NCBI RefSeq assembly: GCF_004959925.1
Contig: NZ_SPUW01000001.1
Coordinates: 62,001-126,000, forward strand
Origin: Pseudooceanicola onchidii
GTDB taxonomy: Bacteria > Pseudomonadota > Alphaproteobacteria > Rhodobacterales > Rhodobacteraceae
DNA: 64,000 nucleotides
Reading direction: 5' to 3'
In this document: piece by piece, positions 17,551-26,166 of the stretch
Position numbering within the stretch: the first letter of the stretch is position 1
Layout of the letters: every line of letters begins with the position of its first letter
Notes under the pieces: generated by a model
Seen by the model: the letters and a program-made list of their open reading frames with translations, nothing else
The model's database searches: none
Told to the model about the DNA's origin: nothing
Made by a program: the position numbers and the translations under genes

Positions 17551-19524
17551 ATGGCATCTGCGTCCCGGGACGCGGGTAAGTTCGTGTCGCTGCCAGCCCT
17601 GCTGGACCGCAACGCCGAGACCTACGGCACGAAACCCGCCTATCGCGAAAAGCAATTCGGCATCTGGCAGACCACCAGCTGGTCGCAGACCCGCACCGAA
17701 ATCCGCAACCTTGCGCGCGGCCTGATCAACCTGGGCGTCAACAAGGGCGATTTCGTCGCCATCATCGGCACCAACCGTCCGCAGCTGTATTGGTCGATGG
17801 TCGCCGCCCAGATGGTCGGCGCCGTGCCCGTGCCGCTGTATCAGGACAGCGCCGCTGAAGAGATGGCCTATGTGCTCGATCACTGCGGCGCGCGCTTCAT
17901 CATCGTCGAGGATCAGGAACAGGTCGACAAGGTGATCGAGGTTCAGGACCGGCTGAGCCAGTTCGAACACATGATCTACCTCGATCCCCGGGGCCTGCGG
18001 AAATACGACCACAGCCAGTTGCATGACTATGCCCACGTGCAGGAAACCGGCCACGGGTTGCGCGACGAGCTGAACCCCGAGCTTGACCGCCGCCAGTCCG
18101 CGATCACCTACGACGACATCTGCGTGATGCTCTATACCTCGGGCACGACCGGCAAGCCCAAGGGCGTCGTGCTGTCGAACCGCAACATCATCGAAACCTC
18201 GATCGCCTCGTCGAAGTTCGACAACCTGACCCAGAAAGAGGAAATCCTGTCCTACCTGCCGATGGCCTGGGTGGGCGATTTCATCTTCTCGATCGGGCAG
18301 GCCTACTGGTGCGGCTTCTGCGTGAACTGCCCCGAAGGCGAGGCCACGCTGCTGACCGACCTGCGCGAGATCGGGCCGACCTATTATTTCGCCCCGCCCC
18401 GCGTGTTCGAAACCCAGCTGACCACCGTGATGATCCGGATGGAGGACAGCACCCGCTTCAAGAAGTGGCTGTTCGACCGCTACATGGCCCACGCCCGCAA
18501 GGTCGGCGGCGATATCCTGGACGGCAAACCGGTCAGCCTGGGTGACCGCATCAAGTACTGGCTGGGCGACAAGTTCGTCTACGGTCCGCTGAAGAACACG
18601 CTCGGCCTCAGCCGGGTGCGGCTGGGTTACACCGCGGGCGAAGCGATCGGGCCCGAGATCTTCAGCTTCTACCGCTCGCTCGGCATCAATCTGAAACAGC
18701 TGTACGGCCAGACCGAGGCCGGCGTGTTCATCACCCAGCAGCCCGATGGAGAGGTCCGCGCGGATACCGTCGGCGTGCCGTCCCCGGGGGTCGAGGTGAA
18801 GATCGGGGAAACCGGAGAGGTCTTCTACCGTTCGCCCGGCGTCTTCGTGGAATACTACAAGAACCCGGAAAGCACGGCCTCGACCAAGGACGCCGAAGGC
18901 TGGGTCGCGACCGGCGACGCGGGTTTCTTTGAACCCGACACCGGGCACCTGCGGATCATCGACCGCGCCAAGGACGTGGGCAAGATGGCCGATGGTGCGA
19001 TGTTTGCGCCCAAGTACGTGGAAAACAAGCTGAAGTTCTACCCGAACATCCTTGAAGCCGTGGTTTTTGGGGCCGGGCGCGACCGCTGCGTGGCCTTCAT
19101 CAACATCGACCTCTCGGCCGTGGGCAACTGGGCCGAACGCAACAACATCGCCTATTCCTCGTACCAGGAACTGGCGGGCCATCCGCAGGTGATGGAAACG
19201 ATCCAGCACCACGTGGAGGAGGTCAACGCCAGCGTCGCCGAGGACGAGATGCTGTCGGGCTGCCAGATCCACCGCTTCCTGATCCTGCACAAGGAACTGG
19301 ACGCGGACGATGGCGAGTTGACCCGCACCCGCAAGGTCCGCCGCCGCATCATCGAAGAGAAATTCCACGACCTGGTCACCGCGCTTTACGACGGATCCGA
19401 GGAAATCGCGACCCGGACCGAGGTGACCTACGAGGACGGCCGCAAGGGCTATATCGCCGCGACGCTGAAGATCCGCGACGCCAAGGTCGTGCCGGTGACG
19501 ACGCAGAAGGTGGCAGCGGAATGA
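17551..19524 (+). CDS. Long-chain-type acyl-CoA ligase (AMP-binding)
   Basis: A 657-residue adenylate-forming enzyme. The P-loop YTSGTTGKPKGV lies at about residues 196-207, the YGQTEAG motif at about 384 and the GWVATGDAGFF motif (A8 region) near 450. The long form with these features resembles long-chain fatty acyl-CoA synthetases. The ATG at 17551 follows GGGGAGGAACATCT, a strong ribosome-binding site; upstream in-frame codons were discarded. The gene precedes the Liv-type ABC transporter genes, and such AMP-ligase plus LivGHMF loci are common in proteobacteria. The transported substrate is therefore probably an organic acid activated to a CoA thioester, not an amino acid (inference). Confidence 0.88.
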   Translation: MASASRDAGKFVSLPALLDRNAETYGTKPAYREKQFGIWQTTSWSQTRTEIRNLARGLINLGVNKGDFVAIIGTNRPQLYWSMVAAQMVGAVPVPLYQDSAAEEMAYVLDHCGARFIIVEDQEQVDKVIEVQDRLSQFEHMIYLDPRGLRKYDHSQLHDYAHVQETGHGLRDELNPELDRRQSAITYDDICVMLYTSGTTGKPKGVVLSNRNIIETSIASSKFDNLTQKEEILSYLPMAWVGDFIFSIGQAYWCGFCVNCPEGEATLLTDLREIGPTYYFAPPRVFETQLTTVMIRMEDSTRFKKWLFDRYMAHARKVGGDILDGKPVSLGDRIKYWLGDKFVYGPLKNTLGLSRVRLGYTAGEAIGPEIFSFYRSLGINLKQLYGQTEAGVFITQQPDGEVRADTVGVPSPGVEVKIGETGEVFYRSPGVFVEYYKNPESTASTKDAEGWVATGDAGFFEPDTGHLRIIDRAKDVGKMADGAMFAPKYVENKLKFYPNILEAVVFGAGRDRCVAFINIDLSAVGNWAERNNIAYSSYQELAGHPQVMETIQHHVEEVNASVAEDEMLSGCQIHRFLILHKELDADDGELTRTRKVRRRIIEEKFHDLVTALYDGSEEIATRTEVTYEDGRKGYIAATLKIRDAKVVPVTTQKVAAE

Positions 19525-19550
19525 TCCGGTCCCACGCGGCATACACACGA

Positions 19551-19588
19551 AAAACCCGCGCGCCACGGGACGCGGCGCACGGGCGTTT
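19551..19588. terminator. Bidirectional terminator-like hairpin
   Basis: CCCGCGCGCC (19555-19564) pairs with GGCGCACGGG (19574-19583) with one mismatch and a 9-base loop. AAAA precedes the stem and CGTTT follows it. It sits between the ligase stop and the convergent VPLPA-CTERM gene, so it could end both transcripts. Confidence 0.55.
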
Positions 19589-19604
19589 CGGTGATCGTGA
19601 TGTC

Positions 19605-20321
19605 TTACTTCTTGCGGCGTGCAACGGCGGCGACGCCACCGAGGCCGGCCAGAAGCAGCGGCAGCGATGCCGGCAGCGGAACGGCGGGGGTGTCGCCCGC
19701 GGTGCGGAAGTTGTCGATCGACAGATCGCTCGCCTGCGTACCCGCGAAGGACAGCTGCAGCGCGCCGACGTTGCTGAAGTCGATGCCGGTGAAGGACGAG
19801 AACGCGATCATTTCCGAACCGCCGAAAGTGCCGCCCGGGATCACGCCCATGTAGCTGTCGGACGAGTCCTCGTCCCACACGGTCAGCGTGTAATCGAACG
19901 GCAGGTCCGCCGCGATGATGTCGAAGGCGAAGACGTTGTCTACCATGCCATCGGTCAGGTCGAGCCCGCCCAGACCGTAGGCGTCGACGCCGGTCGCGTC
20001 ATTGTCGTCCCCGTCATAGGTCAGGGTGCCGGTGCCGCTGGTCGTCGACGCGTTGGACACGCTGAAATAGCCGCTGTTGGCGTTGTCGACGGTGGACTGC
20101 GTGCCGCTCAGAACGTTGGCGCCGCCGTTCACGGATACAACGTCACGCGATCCGCCCAGTACGCTGATGCCGTCGAGTTCGCTGGCGCTCGTCGCGTCGT
20201 CGCCGGCGGTGTCCTCGGTGAACTGGTAGTCTTCAAAAGCGTCGATCACCAGCGCGCTGGCGGGGCCTGCAAGGCCGACCACGGATGCGGCGGCGGTGAT
20301 GTAGAGAAATGTCTTGGACAT
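19605..20321 (-). CDS. VPLPA-CTERM sorting-domain secreted protein
   Basis: A 238-residue exported protein. It begins with a signal peptide cleaved near ASALV, continues with an acidic, Ser/Thr/Asp/Gly-rich beta-type domain and ends with VPLPASLPLLLAGLGG followed by VAAVARRKK. That end is the VPLPA motif, hydrophobic helix and basic cluster of the VPLPA-CTERM signal processed by XrtD-type exosortases in Rhodobacterales. The mature domain probably folds as a calcium-friendly, lectin-like sandwich, but no named domain is certain. It lies on the opposite strand between the ligase and livG genes, interrupting an otherwise co-oriented locus. No exosortase gene is visible in the window. Confidence 0.85.
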   Translation of the reverse strand: MSKTFLYITAAASVVGLAGPASALVIDAFEDYQFTEDTAGDDATSASELDGISVLGGSRDVVSVNGGANVLSGTQSTVDNANSGYFSVSNASTTSGTGTLTYDGDDNDATGVDAYGLGGLDLTDGMVDNVFAFDIIAADLPFDYTLTVWDEDSSDSYMGVIPGGTFGGSEMIAFSSFTGIDFSNVGALQLSFAGTQASDLSIDNFRTAGDTPAVPLPASLPLLLAGLGGVAAVARRKK

Positions 20322-20493
20322 AGTAATCCTCGTGTCTTGACCAGCGTCGCGACACCGGCCGGATTCCAGAAATCAAACCGAAATGGCTTGGGCTCTGTGA
20401 GGCCAACGGGCCGGGTCGGACATCGGGTCCATGCGAAATCGCAAGAACTTGAAGTGGTTTACCGAGAAAATTTGGAACTGCAGGGAGGGCGCC

Positions 20494-21315
20494 ATGCTTG
20501 ACGCGACCCAGGACGGCTACACCACCGCGGACGGCCGCAAGATCGGCGGCGTCGTGATGGAGATGAAGAACATCACCCTGCGCTTCGGTGGCGTGGTGGC
20601 GATCAAGGACATCAGCTTTGACATCCGCGAGGGCGAGATCCGCGCGATCATCGGGCCGAACGGGGCGGGCAAGTCCTCGATGCTGAACGTCATCTCGGGC
20701 TTCTACGTGCCGCAGGAAGGCGAGGTTCTGTACAAGGGCAAGCCGCGGCCGCAGATGAAACCCTACCAGGTGGCGCGGCAGGGCATTGCCCGCACGTTCC
20801 AGAACATCGCGCTGTTCGAAGGGATGACGGTGCTGGACAACGTGATGACCGGCCGTCTGAACAAGATGAAGACCAATATGTTCCAGCAGGGCCTGTGGAA
20901 GGGCGCGGCGGAACGGGAAGAGGTCGAGAACCGCGAGGTGGTCGAGAAGGTCATCGACTTCCTGGAAATCCAGAACATCCGCAAGACCCCCGTTGCCCGC
21001 CTGCCTTACGGGCTGAAGAAGCGGGTCGAACTGGCCCGCGCGCTGGCGGCGGAACCGTCGCTTCTGCTGCTCGACGAACCCATGGCCGGCATGAACGTCG
21101 AGGAGAAAGAGGACATGTCCCGCTTCATCCTCGATGTGAACGACGAATTCGGCACCACCATCGCGCTGATCGAACACGACATGGGCGTGGTGATGGATCT
21201 GAGCGACCGCGTGGTCGTCATGGACTACGGCAAGAAGATCGGGGACGGCACGCCGGACGAGGTGCGCAGCAACCAGGATGTCATCGACGCCTATCTCGGT
21301 GTCGCCCACGACTGA
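20494..21315 (+). CDS. livG: ABC transporter ATP-binding protein, LivG type
   Basis: A 273-residue ATPase. Walker A GPNGAGKSS is at about residues 56-64. The signature region reads LPYGLKKRVELARAL, the LivG-type variant of LSGGQ, and Walker B is LLLLDEPMAGM with the D-loop after it. The H-loop histidine is in ALIEHDMG. The ATG at 20494 follows GGGAGGGCGCC; an upstream in-frame ATG lacks such a site. It is the first transporter gene of the ligase/Liv locus and pairs with the LivF-type ATPase downstream. The symbol follows the subfamily, and the substrate need not be a branched-chain amino acid. Confidence 0.9.
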   Translation: MLDATQDGYTTADGRKIGGVVMEMKNITLRFGGVVAIKDISFDIREGEIRAIIGPNGAGKSSMLNVISGFYVPQEGEVLYKGKPRPQMKPYQVARQGIARTFQNIALFEGMTVLDNVMTGRLNKMKTNMFQQGLWKGAAEREEVENREVVEKVIDFLEIQNIRKTPVARLPYGLKKRVELARALAAEPSLLLLDEPMAGMNVEEKEDMSRFILDVNDEFGTTIALIEHDMGVVMDLSDRVVVMDYGKKIGDGTPDEVRSNQDVIDAYLGVAHD

Positions 21316-21408
21316 CGGGCGCGCCGCACAGCATAAAGGCGCGCCAAAGCGCCGAGGGGAACCGGGAGAGGAGACCGGAACCCCGGGGATCAAAGGGAGG
21401 AGATAGAA

Positions 21409-22395
21409 GTGCCAGACCAGCTTCTATTCGGAATGGAAGTCTTTCTGAACGGCCTCATGGCCGGGGTGCTTTATGCCCTCGTCGCCCTGGGCTTCGTTCT
21501 GATCTACAAGGCCTCCGGCATCTTCAACTACGCGCAGGGCGTCATGGCGCTGTTCGCCGCGCTGACGCTGGTGGGGATCATGGAAGGGCAGGTGCCCTTC
21601 GCGCATCTGATCAACGCCGTCTTCGGGACCGAGGTGCATCACTTTGGCTGGCACCTGCCTGCCCTCGTCGGCATCATCCTGACGGTGGGGGTCATGGTCG
21701 TGCTGGCCTGGCTGGTGAACACGCTGATCATGAAGCACCTGGTCAACCAGGAGCCGATCATCCTGTTCATGGCGACCATCGGGCTGGCCTACTTCATGGA
21801 AGGCCTGGGCGACCTGATGTGGGGCGCCGACATCAAGAAGCTGGACGTGGGCCTGCCGCAGGGCATCAACGGGGTCATCGACACCGTCACCTATGACATC
21901 TTCGGCTATGGCTTCTTCATCGACAACCTCGACATCTGGGCGACGGTGATTGCCGCCATCCTCGTGATCGCGCTGATGATCTTTTCCCAGTACACCAAGC
22001 AGGGCCGCGCCCTGCGCGCTGTGGCGGATGACCACCAGGCGGCGCTGTCGGTCGGCATCTCGCTCAACTTCATCTGGGTGCTGGTCTGGTCGATCGCGGG
22101 CTTTGTCGCGCTGGTCGCGGGCATCATGTGGGGCGCCAAGTCGGGCGTGCAGTTCTCGCTGTCGCTGATCGCGCTCAAGGCGCTGCCGGTGCTGATGCTG
22201 GGCGGCTTCACCTCGATCCCCGGTGCCATCGTCGGCGGGCTGATCATCGGCGTGGGCGAGAAGCTGTTCGAATTCGCGATCGGCCCCATGGTGGGCGGTG
22301 CGACCGAAAACTGGTTCGCCTATGTCCTCGCGCTTCTCTTCCTCGTCTTCCGGCCGCAGGGCCTGTTCGGCGAGAAGATCATCGAGAGGGTCTGA
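21409..22395 (+). CDS. livH: ABC transporter permease, LivH type
   Basis: A 328-residue integral membrane protein with about eight hydrophobic helices. The family-typical N-terminal segment (NGLMAGVLYALVALGFVLIY) and a conserved cytoplasmic loop near GRALRAVADDHQAALSVGI, which contacts the ATPase, are present. The start is a GTG at 21409 preceded by AAGGGAGGAGATAGAA, a clear ribosome-binding site. It lies 93 bases after livG. The C-terminal PQGLFGEKIIERV segment fits LivH/LivM-type permeases. Two small ORFs separate it from the LivM-type permease. Confidence 0.9.
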   Translation: MPDQLLFGMEVFLNGLMAGVLYALVALGFVLIYKASGIFNYAQGVMALFAALTLVGIMEGQVPFAHLINAVFGTEVHHFGWHLPALVGIILTVGVMVVLAWLVNTLIMKHLVNQEPIILFMATIGLAYFMEGLGDLMWGADIKKLDVGLPQGINGVIDTVTYDIFGYGFFIDNLDIWATVIAAILVIALMIFSQYTKQGRALRAVADDHQAALSVGISLNFIWVLVWSIAGFVALVAGIMWGAKSGVQFSLSLIALKALPVLMLGGFTSIPGAIVGGLIIGVGEKLFEFAIGPMVGGATENWFAYVLALLFLVFRPQGLFGEKIIERV

Positions 22396-22398
22396 ACC

Positions 22399-22566
22399 AT
22401 GATCTGGGCCTTTCCCGAAGCACATGCCATCGCCGTCGGTCTGTCAGGTGACGCCCGCGACCGCCAGGCACCCCCGGCGTCCACAAAGCCCGAGGGCACC
22501 GCGCAGGACACCCCGACCCCCGCGCGCGACGCCTTGCACCGGGCCCTGGCGGAGATGCGGTTTTGA
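22399..22566 (+). CDS. Small 55-residue protein between permease genes
   Basis: The ORF starts with an ATG at 22399, three bases after the livH stop, and ends in TGA at 22564-22566. The product (55 residues) begins MIWAFPEAHAIAVGLSG, has a proline/alanine-rich polar middle and ends in an amphipathic segment, HRALAEMRF. It has no strong TM helix and no recognised domain. Its stop overlaps the TTG start of the next small ORF. High-GC codon usage and tight operon packing support translation, but short length makes this tentative. Confidence 0.45.
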   Translation: MIWAFPEAHAIAVGLSGDARDRQAPPASTKPEGTAQDTPTPARDALHRALAEMRF

Positions 22567-22778
22567 AGACGCTTGCCACCACCAACGTCATTGCCTGGTC
22601 GGCCTTCTGGATCTTCGGCTTCCTCGCGCTCAGCGCCCCGGCCGAGAACGGACTGCAGATGTCGGCCTATGCCCTGATCGCCTTCGTGTCGCTTGCGACG
22701 GGGCTGTCCAGCTATCTGAAAATCTGCCGGATCGGGCACCTTCTGGTGTCGCGTCCGGCCCTGAGCCAAGAGGTCTGA
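22563..22778 (+). CDS. Small two-TM membrane protein in the ABC locus
   Basis: A 71-residue protein starting with TTG at 22563, preceded by GGAG with an 8-base spacer, and ending three bases before the LivM-type permease. Hydrophobic helices are predicted at about residues 8-25 and 33-50, then a basic C-terminal tail (YLKICRIGHLLVSR). It overlaps the stop of the preceding 55-residue ORF. Its position between two permease genes suggests an accessory membrane subunit or assembly factor of the transporter, which is inference. I do not recognise a family. Confidence 0.55.
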   Translation: MKTLATTNVIAWSAFWIFGFLALSAPAENGLQMSAYALIAFVSLATGLSSYLKICRIGHLLVSRPALSQEV

Positions 22779-22781
22779 TCC

Positions 22782-23858
22782 ATGTTCTACCGTGAAGCCG
22801 GCGACTTCAAGACAAGCTACGTCGACGACAACCAGACCTTCCCGATCAAGTTCGACCGCTGGCGCTACTATGCCGTGCTGTTCGTGGCCTTCTGCGTCGT
22901 GCCCTTCTTCATCAACGACTACTGGGCCAACGCGATCTTTCTGCCTTTCCTGATCTACGCCATCGCGGCGATCGGGCTGAACATCCTGGTGGGCTATTGC
23001 GGGCAGGTGTCGCTTGGCACCGGGGGCTTCATGGCCGTGGGGGCCTATGCCACCTACAAGCTGATGACGTCCTTCCCGGATGTGAACCTGTTCTTCCACA
23101 TCATCATCGCGGGCGGCATCACTGCCATCGTGGGCGTGCTGTTCGGTCTGCCGTCGCTGCGGATCAAGGGGTTCTACCTGGCGGTGGCCACGCTGGCGGC
23201 ACAGTTCTTCCTGGTCTGGCTCTTCAACCGGGTGCCGTGGTTCTACAACTATTCGGCCTCGGGCCAGATCAACGCGCCGGAACGCACGCTGTTCGGCCAC
23301 GCGATCTCGGGCCCTGCGTCCGAACCCTGGGCCGTCTACCTGTTCTGCCTGGTCTTCACCGTCGGCTCGGCCATCCTGGCGCGCAACCTGACGCGCGGCA
23401 CGCAGGGGCGCAAATGGATGGCGATCCGCGACATGGACATCGCGGCGGAAATCATCGGGGTGAACCCGCTGGTGTCCAAGCTGACCGCCTTTGCCGTGTC
23501 GTCCTTCTTTGTCGGCATCGCAGGTGCGCTGTTCTTCGCCGTCTACCTTGGCGCGGTCGAGGTGGGCGAGGTCTATGGCATCAACAAGTCGTTCCTCGTG
23601 CTCTTCATGATCATCATCGGCGGGCTCGGGTCGATCTTCGGCAGCTTTGCCGGGGCGGCCTTCCTGGTGCTGCTGCCGGTGCTGCTGAAGAACCTGCTGG
23701 TCGGCACGCTTGGCTGGCCCACGGACCTTGCCGCGCATCTTGAGCTGATGATCGTCGGCTTGCTCATCATCGTCTTCCTGATCGCCGAACCGCATGGGCT
23801 GGCACAGCTGTGGCGCGTGACGAAGGAAAAACTCAGGCTTTGGCCCTTCCCGCACTAA
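22782..23858 (+). CDS. livM: ABC transporter permease, LivM type
   Basis: A 358-residue permease with about ten hydrophobic helices. The family-typical NILVGYCGQVSLGTGGFMAVGAY region is near residue 65, and the ATPase-contact loop is GRKWMAIRDMDIAAEIIGVNP. A polar N-terminal extension of about 25 residues precedes the first helix. It begins three bases after the small TM protein and ends 84 bases before the binding-protein gene; a hairpin lies in that gap. Together with the LivH-type permease it would form the heterodimeric channel. Confidence 0.9.
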   Translation: MFYREAGDFKTSYVDDNQTFPIKFDRWRYYAVLFVAFCVVPFFINDYWANAIFLPFLIYAIAAIGLNILVGYCGQVSLGTGGFMAVGAYATYKLMTSFPDVNLFFHIIIAGGITAIVGVLFGLPSLRIKGFYLAVATLAAQFFLVWLFNRVPWFYNYSASGQINAPERTLFGHAISGPASEPWAVYLFCLVFTVGSAILARNLTRGTQGRKWMAIRDMDIAAEIIGVNPLVSKLTAFAVSSFFVGIAGALFFAVYLGAVEVGEVYGINKSFLVLFMIIIGGLGSIFGSFAGAAFLVLLPVLLKNLLVGTLGWPTDLAAHLELMIVGLLIIVFLIAEPHGLAQLWRVTKEKLRLWPFPH

Positions 23859-23880
23859 GGCGGGGCCCGGCCCACGAAGA

Positions 23881-23901
23881 CCGGGGGAGAGGAGCCCCCG
23901 G
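23881..23901 (+). repeat. Intercistronic hairpin before the binding-protein gene
   Basis: CCGGGGG (23881-23887) and CCCCCGG (23895-23901) form a perfect 7-bp stem with a 7-base loop, 41 bases upstream of the binding-protein ATG. No T tract follows. Such stems often protect the highly expressed binding-protein message from degradation. Confidence 0.5.
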
Positions 23902-23942
23902 CACATCAAACCATCGGAGACATCAAGGGAGGAACCTGACCG

Positions 23943-25229
23943 ATGAAAACCACTGCACTGATTACCGCAGCCGCGGCCGCCATGATGGCCGCCGCCCCGG
24001 CGATGGCGGACCTTTTCGTCCCCTCGCTGACCTACCGCTCGGGCCCCTACGCCGCCAACGGCATCCCGACGGCGGATGGCTATGCCGACTATTTCACCCT
24101 GCTCAACGAACGTGACGGCGGCATCGGCGGTGCCAAGGTCGCCTTCGAGGAATGCGAGACGGGCTACAACACCGAAAAAGGCGTGGAATGCTACGAGGCG
24201 GTGAAATCCAAGAACCCGCTGGCCATCCACCCCTGGTCCACCGGCATCACCTATCAGCTGATCCCCAAGGCGACGGCGGACGGCATCCCGGTTCACTCCG
24301 TGGGTTATGGCCGGACCTCGGCCAAGAACGGCGAAGTCTTCCGCTGGATCTTCAACTATCCGGCCAACTACTGGGACGGCGCATCGGTCGCGATCAGCCA
24401 CATCCTGGACCAGGAAGGCGGCGATCTGAACGGCAAGAAGGTGGCGCTGGTCTACCACAACTCGGCCTTCGGCAAGGAACCGATCCGCACCCTGGAAGAG
24501 CTGGGCAAGATCCACGGCTATGAACTGAGCCTGCTGCCCGTCGACCACCCCGGTCAGGAGCAGAAGTCCCAGTGGCTGCAGATCCGCCGCGAACGGCCCG
24601 ACTATGTCATCATGTGGGGCTGGGGCGTCATGAACCAGGTCGCCATCCAGGAAGCCGTGAACATCCGCTTCCCGATGGACCACTTCATCGGCATCTGGTG
24701 GTCCGGGTCTGAAAACGACGTGCGGCCGGCCGGCGAAGGCGCCAACGGCTACAAGGCGCTGACCTTCAACGGTCTCGACAAGGACTATCCGATCTTCGAC
24801 GACCTGAAGAAATACGTCCATGACGCCGGCAAGGGCGCGGGTGCAGGCGATCAGGTCGGCACTGTGCTGTACATGCGTGGTCTTTATTCGGCCATGATGA
24901 CCGCCGAGGCGATCAAGAAGGCGCAGGAGATCCACGGCACCCCCGACGTGACGCCCGCCATGGTGCGTGACGGCTACGAGAACCTGGATATCAATGCCGC
25001 GACCTACGAGGCCAACGGCCTGCCCGGCTTCGGTCCCGATATCAAGGGCTCGTGCCAGAACCACGGTGGCCAGGGCCTTGGCGCCGTGTCCCAGTGGGAT
25101 GCCGCAGCGGACAAGTTCGTGCTGATCACCGACTACATCGAGTCGAACCAGGACGTGATCCAGCCGCTGATCGCCGAGGACAGCGAGGCCTACGCGACCG
25201 AATCCGGCATCACCCCGGGTTGCGAGTGA
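23943..25229 (+). CDS. Periplasmic substrate-binding protein, Leu/Ile/Val-binding family
   Basis: A 428-residue exported protein. The signal peptide MKTTALITAAAAAMMAAAPAMA is followed by DLFVPSLTYRSGPYAANG. The body has the type I periplasmic-binding fold features of the LivJ/LivK clan, such as GGIGGAKVAFEECETGYNTEKG and the KVALVYHNSAFGKEP hinge region. It is longer than amino-acid LivJ proteins (about 350) and resembles the ABC substrate-binding proteins found beside AMP-ligases in organic-acid or aromatic-type loci. The ATG follows AAGGGAGGAACCTGACCG. Flanking hairpins suggest differential mRNA stability. Ligand unknown. Confidence 0.88.
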   Translation: MKTTALITAAAAAMMAAAPAMADLFVPSLTYRSGPYAANGIPTADGYADYFTLLNERDGGIGGAKVAFEECETGYNTEKGVECYEAVKSKNPLAIHPWSTGITYQLIPKATADGIPVHSVGYGRTSAKNGEVFRWIFNYPANYWDGASVAISHILDQEGGDLNGKKVALVYHNSAFGKEPIRTLEELGKIHGYELSLLPVDHPGQEQKSQWLQIRRERPDYVIMWGWGVMNQVAIQEAVNIRFPMDHFIGIWWSGSENDVRPAGEGANGYKALTFNGLDKDYPIFDDLKKYVHDAGKGAGAGDQVGTVLYMRGLYSAMMTAEAIKKAQEIHGTPDVTPAMVRDGYENLDINAATYEANGLPGFGPDIKGSCQNHGGQGLGAVSQWDAAADKFVLITDYIESNQDVIQPLIAEDSEAYATESGITPGCE

Positions 25230-25240
25230 TCTGACCACAG

Positions 25241-25265
25241 CCCCGGCCGGATCGCCCGGCCGGGG
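25241..25265 (+). repeat. Strong stem-loop after the binding-protein gene
   Basis: CCCCGGCCGG (25241-25250) and CCGGCCGGGG (25256-25265) form a perfect 10-bp stem with a 5-base loop, 11 bases after the binding-protein stop. There is no T tract, so it is more likely a 3' stabilising element or partial terminator between the binding protein and LivF-type ATPase genes. Confidence 0.6.
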
Positions 25266-25304
25266 CACCCCACCAGAAGCCTTTTTGCAAGAGGATCGAA
25301 CCAG

Positions 25305-26129
25305 ATGCTGGATGCTGGCCAAACCCAGGAAAAACTTCTTGAGGTCAATAATATCGAGGTCATCTACAACCACGTGATCCTCGTGCTGAAAGGCGTGTCC
25401 CTGTCGGTGCCCAAGGGCGGCATTACCGCGCTTCTGGGCGGCAATGGCGCGGGCAAGACGACGACCCTGAAGGCCGTGTCGAACCTGCTGCATTCCGAAC
25501 GTGGCGAGGTGACCAAGGGCACCATCACCTATCGCGGCGAACGCGTCGCGCACCTTGATCCGGCGCAGCTGGTCAAGAAGGGCGTCATCCAGGTGATGGA
25601 GGGCCGCCACTGTTTCGAACACCTTACGGTCGAGGAAAACCTGCTGACCGGCGCCTATACCCGGGGCGGCTCAAAGGGGGATGTCGACGCGGACCTGGAC
25701 CTTGTCTACCAGTACTTCCCGCGCCTCAAGGAGCGCCGCAAATCGCAGGCGGGCTATACCTCGGGCGGGGAACAGCAGATGGTCGCGATCGGTCGCGCAA
25801 TCATGTCGCGGCCCGAAACGGTGCTGCTGGACGAACCGTCGATGGGCCTTGCGCCGCAGCTGGTGGAACAGATCTTCGGCATCGTGAAGGACCTGAACGA
25901 AAAGGAAGGCCTGACCTTCCTGCTGGCCGAACAGAACACCAACGTGGCCCTGCGCTTTGCGCACTATGGCTACATCCTGGAATCCGGGCGCATCGTGATG
26001 GATGGCCCCGCGGCGGAACTGCGTGAAAACCCGGATGTGAAGGAATTCTACCTTGGCATGTCCGACGAGGGGCGTAAGTCGTTCCGGGATGTCCGGTCCT
26101 ACCGCCGCCGCAAGCGCTGGCTGAGCTGA
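25305..26129 (+). CDS. livF: ABC transporter ATP-binding protein, LivF type
   Basis: A 274-residue ATPase. Walker A GGNGAGKTT is near residues 45-53, the signature motif YTSGGEQQMVAIGRA near 150, and Walker B ETVLLDEPSMGL follows. The LivF-type tail continues through LAEQNTNVALRFAHYGYILE. The C-terminus is slightly extended and basic (RSYRRRKRWLS). It forms the second nucleotide-binding subunit with the LivG-type protein. It lies downstream of the binding-protein gene and 37 bases before the PaaK-like ligase, on the same strand. Confidence 0.9.
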   Translation: MLDAGQTQEKLLEVNNIEVIYNHVILVLKGVSLSVPKGGITALLGGNGAGKTTTLKAVSNLLHSERGEVTKGTITYRGERVAHLDPAQLVKKGVIQVMEGRHCFEHLTVEENLLTGAYTRGGSKGDVDADLDLVYQYFPRLKERRKSQAGYTSGGEQQMVAIGRAIMSRPETVLLDEPSMGLAPQLVEQIFGIVKDLNEKEGLTFLLAEQNTNVALRFAHYGYILESGRIVMDGPAAELRENPDVKEFYLGMSDEGRKSFRDVRSYRRRKRWLS

Positions 26130-26166
26130 GGCCATGCTTCATTCGCGCGACAAGGGGATTCATTTC

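Noticed and set aside
22320-25622. Very long open frame on the minus strand opposite the ABC transporter genes (about 1100 codons)
   Set aside because: It is antisense to livM and the binding-protein gene, which have clear family motifs. The composition (His, Arg, Gly, Gln runs) is typical of an antisense shadow in GC-rich DNA.
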